From positions 36,400,390 to 36,464,389 of the forward strand of contig OX463788.1 in assembly GCA_949825025.1 (NCBI GenBank): DNA of 64,000 bases. The letters are read 5' to 3'. The notes under the pieces are model-generated. The model saw only the letters and a program-made list of their open reading frames with translations. It did no database searches and was not told where the DNA came from. This stretch comes from Siphlonurus alternatus (lineage: Eukaryota; Arthropoda; Insecta; Ephemeroptera; Siphlonuridae). Positions 62,860 to 64,000 of this stretch are shown here, one piece after another (position 1 is the first letter of the stretch; each line of letters begins with the position of its first letter). The translations under genes and the position numbers were made by a program.

Positions 62860-64000
62860 CAGGGTTCCGGACCAGACCGGTCATGACCGCAAAAAACCGC
62901 TCATTTTGCTTGACCGGTCATGACCGGTCCATAAATGACCGTCGATGCTCGACCGCGACCGGTCTGACCATCGATCGCGACCGGCCGGATAGCGACCGCG
63001 ACCGGTCTGACCAAGACCGCGCACATTGAACGGTTATTTCGAACTACCGACCGCGATCGTAAATTTAGCGGCCTTGAAAATTTTAAAAGTAAAAAATATT
63101 AAAATCGCTCCTTACTGAAGAACTGAAATTAAGATCGCGGTCGAATCAACATCACTAGCTTTATTTGCGATCAAGGTTTTCATATAGTTATACATCATTA
63201 ATATATTTTATTTGTTATACATATTAATATGTTAGTATATAAAATATAAAAAGTAAAATATTTACATTATTAAGTTATAAATACATATTATTTTTCTTAT
63301 TTCGTACTTACTTTTTTTTTCTTTTTTTTTCATAATAAAGTACATATAATTAATACTTTAAAACTGATCATGCATTTATAATTGCTGTCTGCTTGCTGGT
63401 TATTGGCGACATACTCTCGCTCGCAATGCTCAGGTATAACTAACTTGACGAGAACGAAGTACGACCGGGTCGCGATCAATCTCAGCAATCAAGTTGGACC
63501 GACGATCAAGTTGAACGGGCATGTACCGGAGTTCGTAAGTAATGTTATGAGTAATCATTCAGGATCGACCACACATCATCATGATAACGGAAAACACAAG
63601 TTTACGAAAGCACAAATGAAAAATTGAGAAAAATTTATCCCGAATTATTGATTCCGATTGGTCAGTAAGTAATGTCACGTGACATTCGCCAACGAATTAG
63701 AAATACTTATTATTCGTGTTAAAAGAAGGCAGCTGTAAGCCTAGTATATAATATAATTTAATATAATTATGCCCGAAAATCCCGATAATATTATATATTA
63801 TTATATGCGACCGCGGTCACGGTCCGCCGCGGTCCATTTGACCGAAATGACCGCGTATTTTGACGCGACTGGTCATGACCGGTCCATTATGACCGCCGTG
63901 CCCCGACCGCGACCGGTCACGCGACCGCCGCTGCGATGAGACCACTCGACCGGTCCAAATTTTTGACCGACGAATCAACGACCGGACCGCGGTTGACCGG
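62860..64000. mobile_element. hAT-like element with GACCGGTC subterminal arrays, cut by window end
   Basis: It starts CAGGGTTCCGGACC, a hAT-style terminus. Two clusters of GACCGGTC/GACCGCGACCGG motifs lie at about 62865-63025 and from about 63810 to the end, around an AT-rich core with no recognised protein (the 81-codon frame at 63382-63627 matches nothing). Dense subterminal motifs are typical transposase-binding arrays. The right terminus and target duplication are outside the window. Confidence 0.6.

Overview
The window is nuclear DNA from an animal, most likely an AT-rich, repeat-rich invertebrate. The evidence is three conserved animal genes split by GT-AG introns, long A+T-rich spacers, many microsatellites, LINE and SINE relics, and a large number of long inverted-repeat (foldback) elements. 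I cannot name the species; a sponge or other early-branching animal is only a guess.

Positions 1 to about 36,000 hold no gene I can recognise. They contain microsatellites, LINE relics (about 6.95-7.57 kb and 10.02-10.40 kb), one young LINE with a long intact ORF inserted in an ATATT microsatellite (17.1-20.1 kb, minus), a 5S-rRNA-derived SINE (27.13-27.51 kb, minus), and foldback elements, many of them bounded by TTAA.

From 36,095 to 46,032 (plus) lies a complete gene for the kinesin-II subunit KIF3A: 15 exons, 740 codons, with every junction joining in frame. Its introns hold MITEs and a pair of tRNA-derived SINEs. From 46.2 to 54.0 kb there are more elements, including a 1.9 kb piggyBac-like element with a smaller TTAA foldback nested in it. 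From 54,056 to 54,867 (minus) lies a two-exon TMEM69 (DUF3429) gene with a likely mitochondrial presequence. About 1.3 kb further on, divergently transcribed, the SGT co-chaperone gene starts at 56,183 (plus). Four coding exons (TPR domain and the start of the NNP region) are visible; the C-terminal exons were not found before the window end.

From 58.4 kb to the end the DNA is mobile: a LINE reverse-transcriptase relic split by a hAT element with perfect 8-bp target duplications, which carries a TTAA foldback that itself carries another TTAA foldback; then a LINE endonuclease relic; then a hAT-like element full of GACCGGTC motifs that runs off the window. The three genes are unrelated housekeeping functions (intraflagellar transport, mitochondrial membrane, protein quality control) and show no sign of acting together beyond the possible shared promoter region of TMEM69 and SGT.
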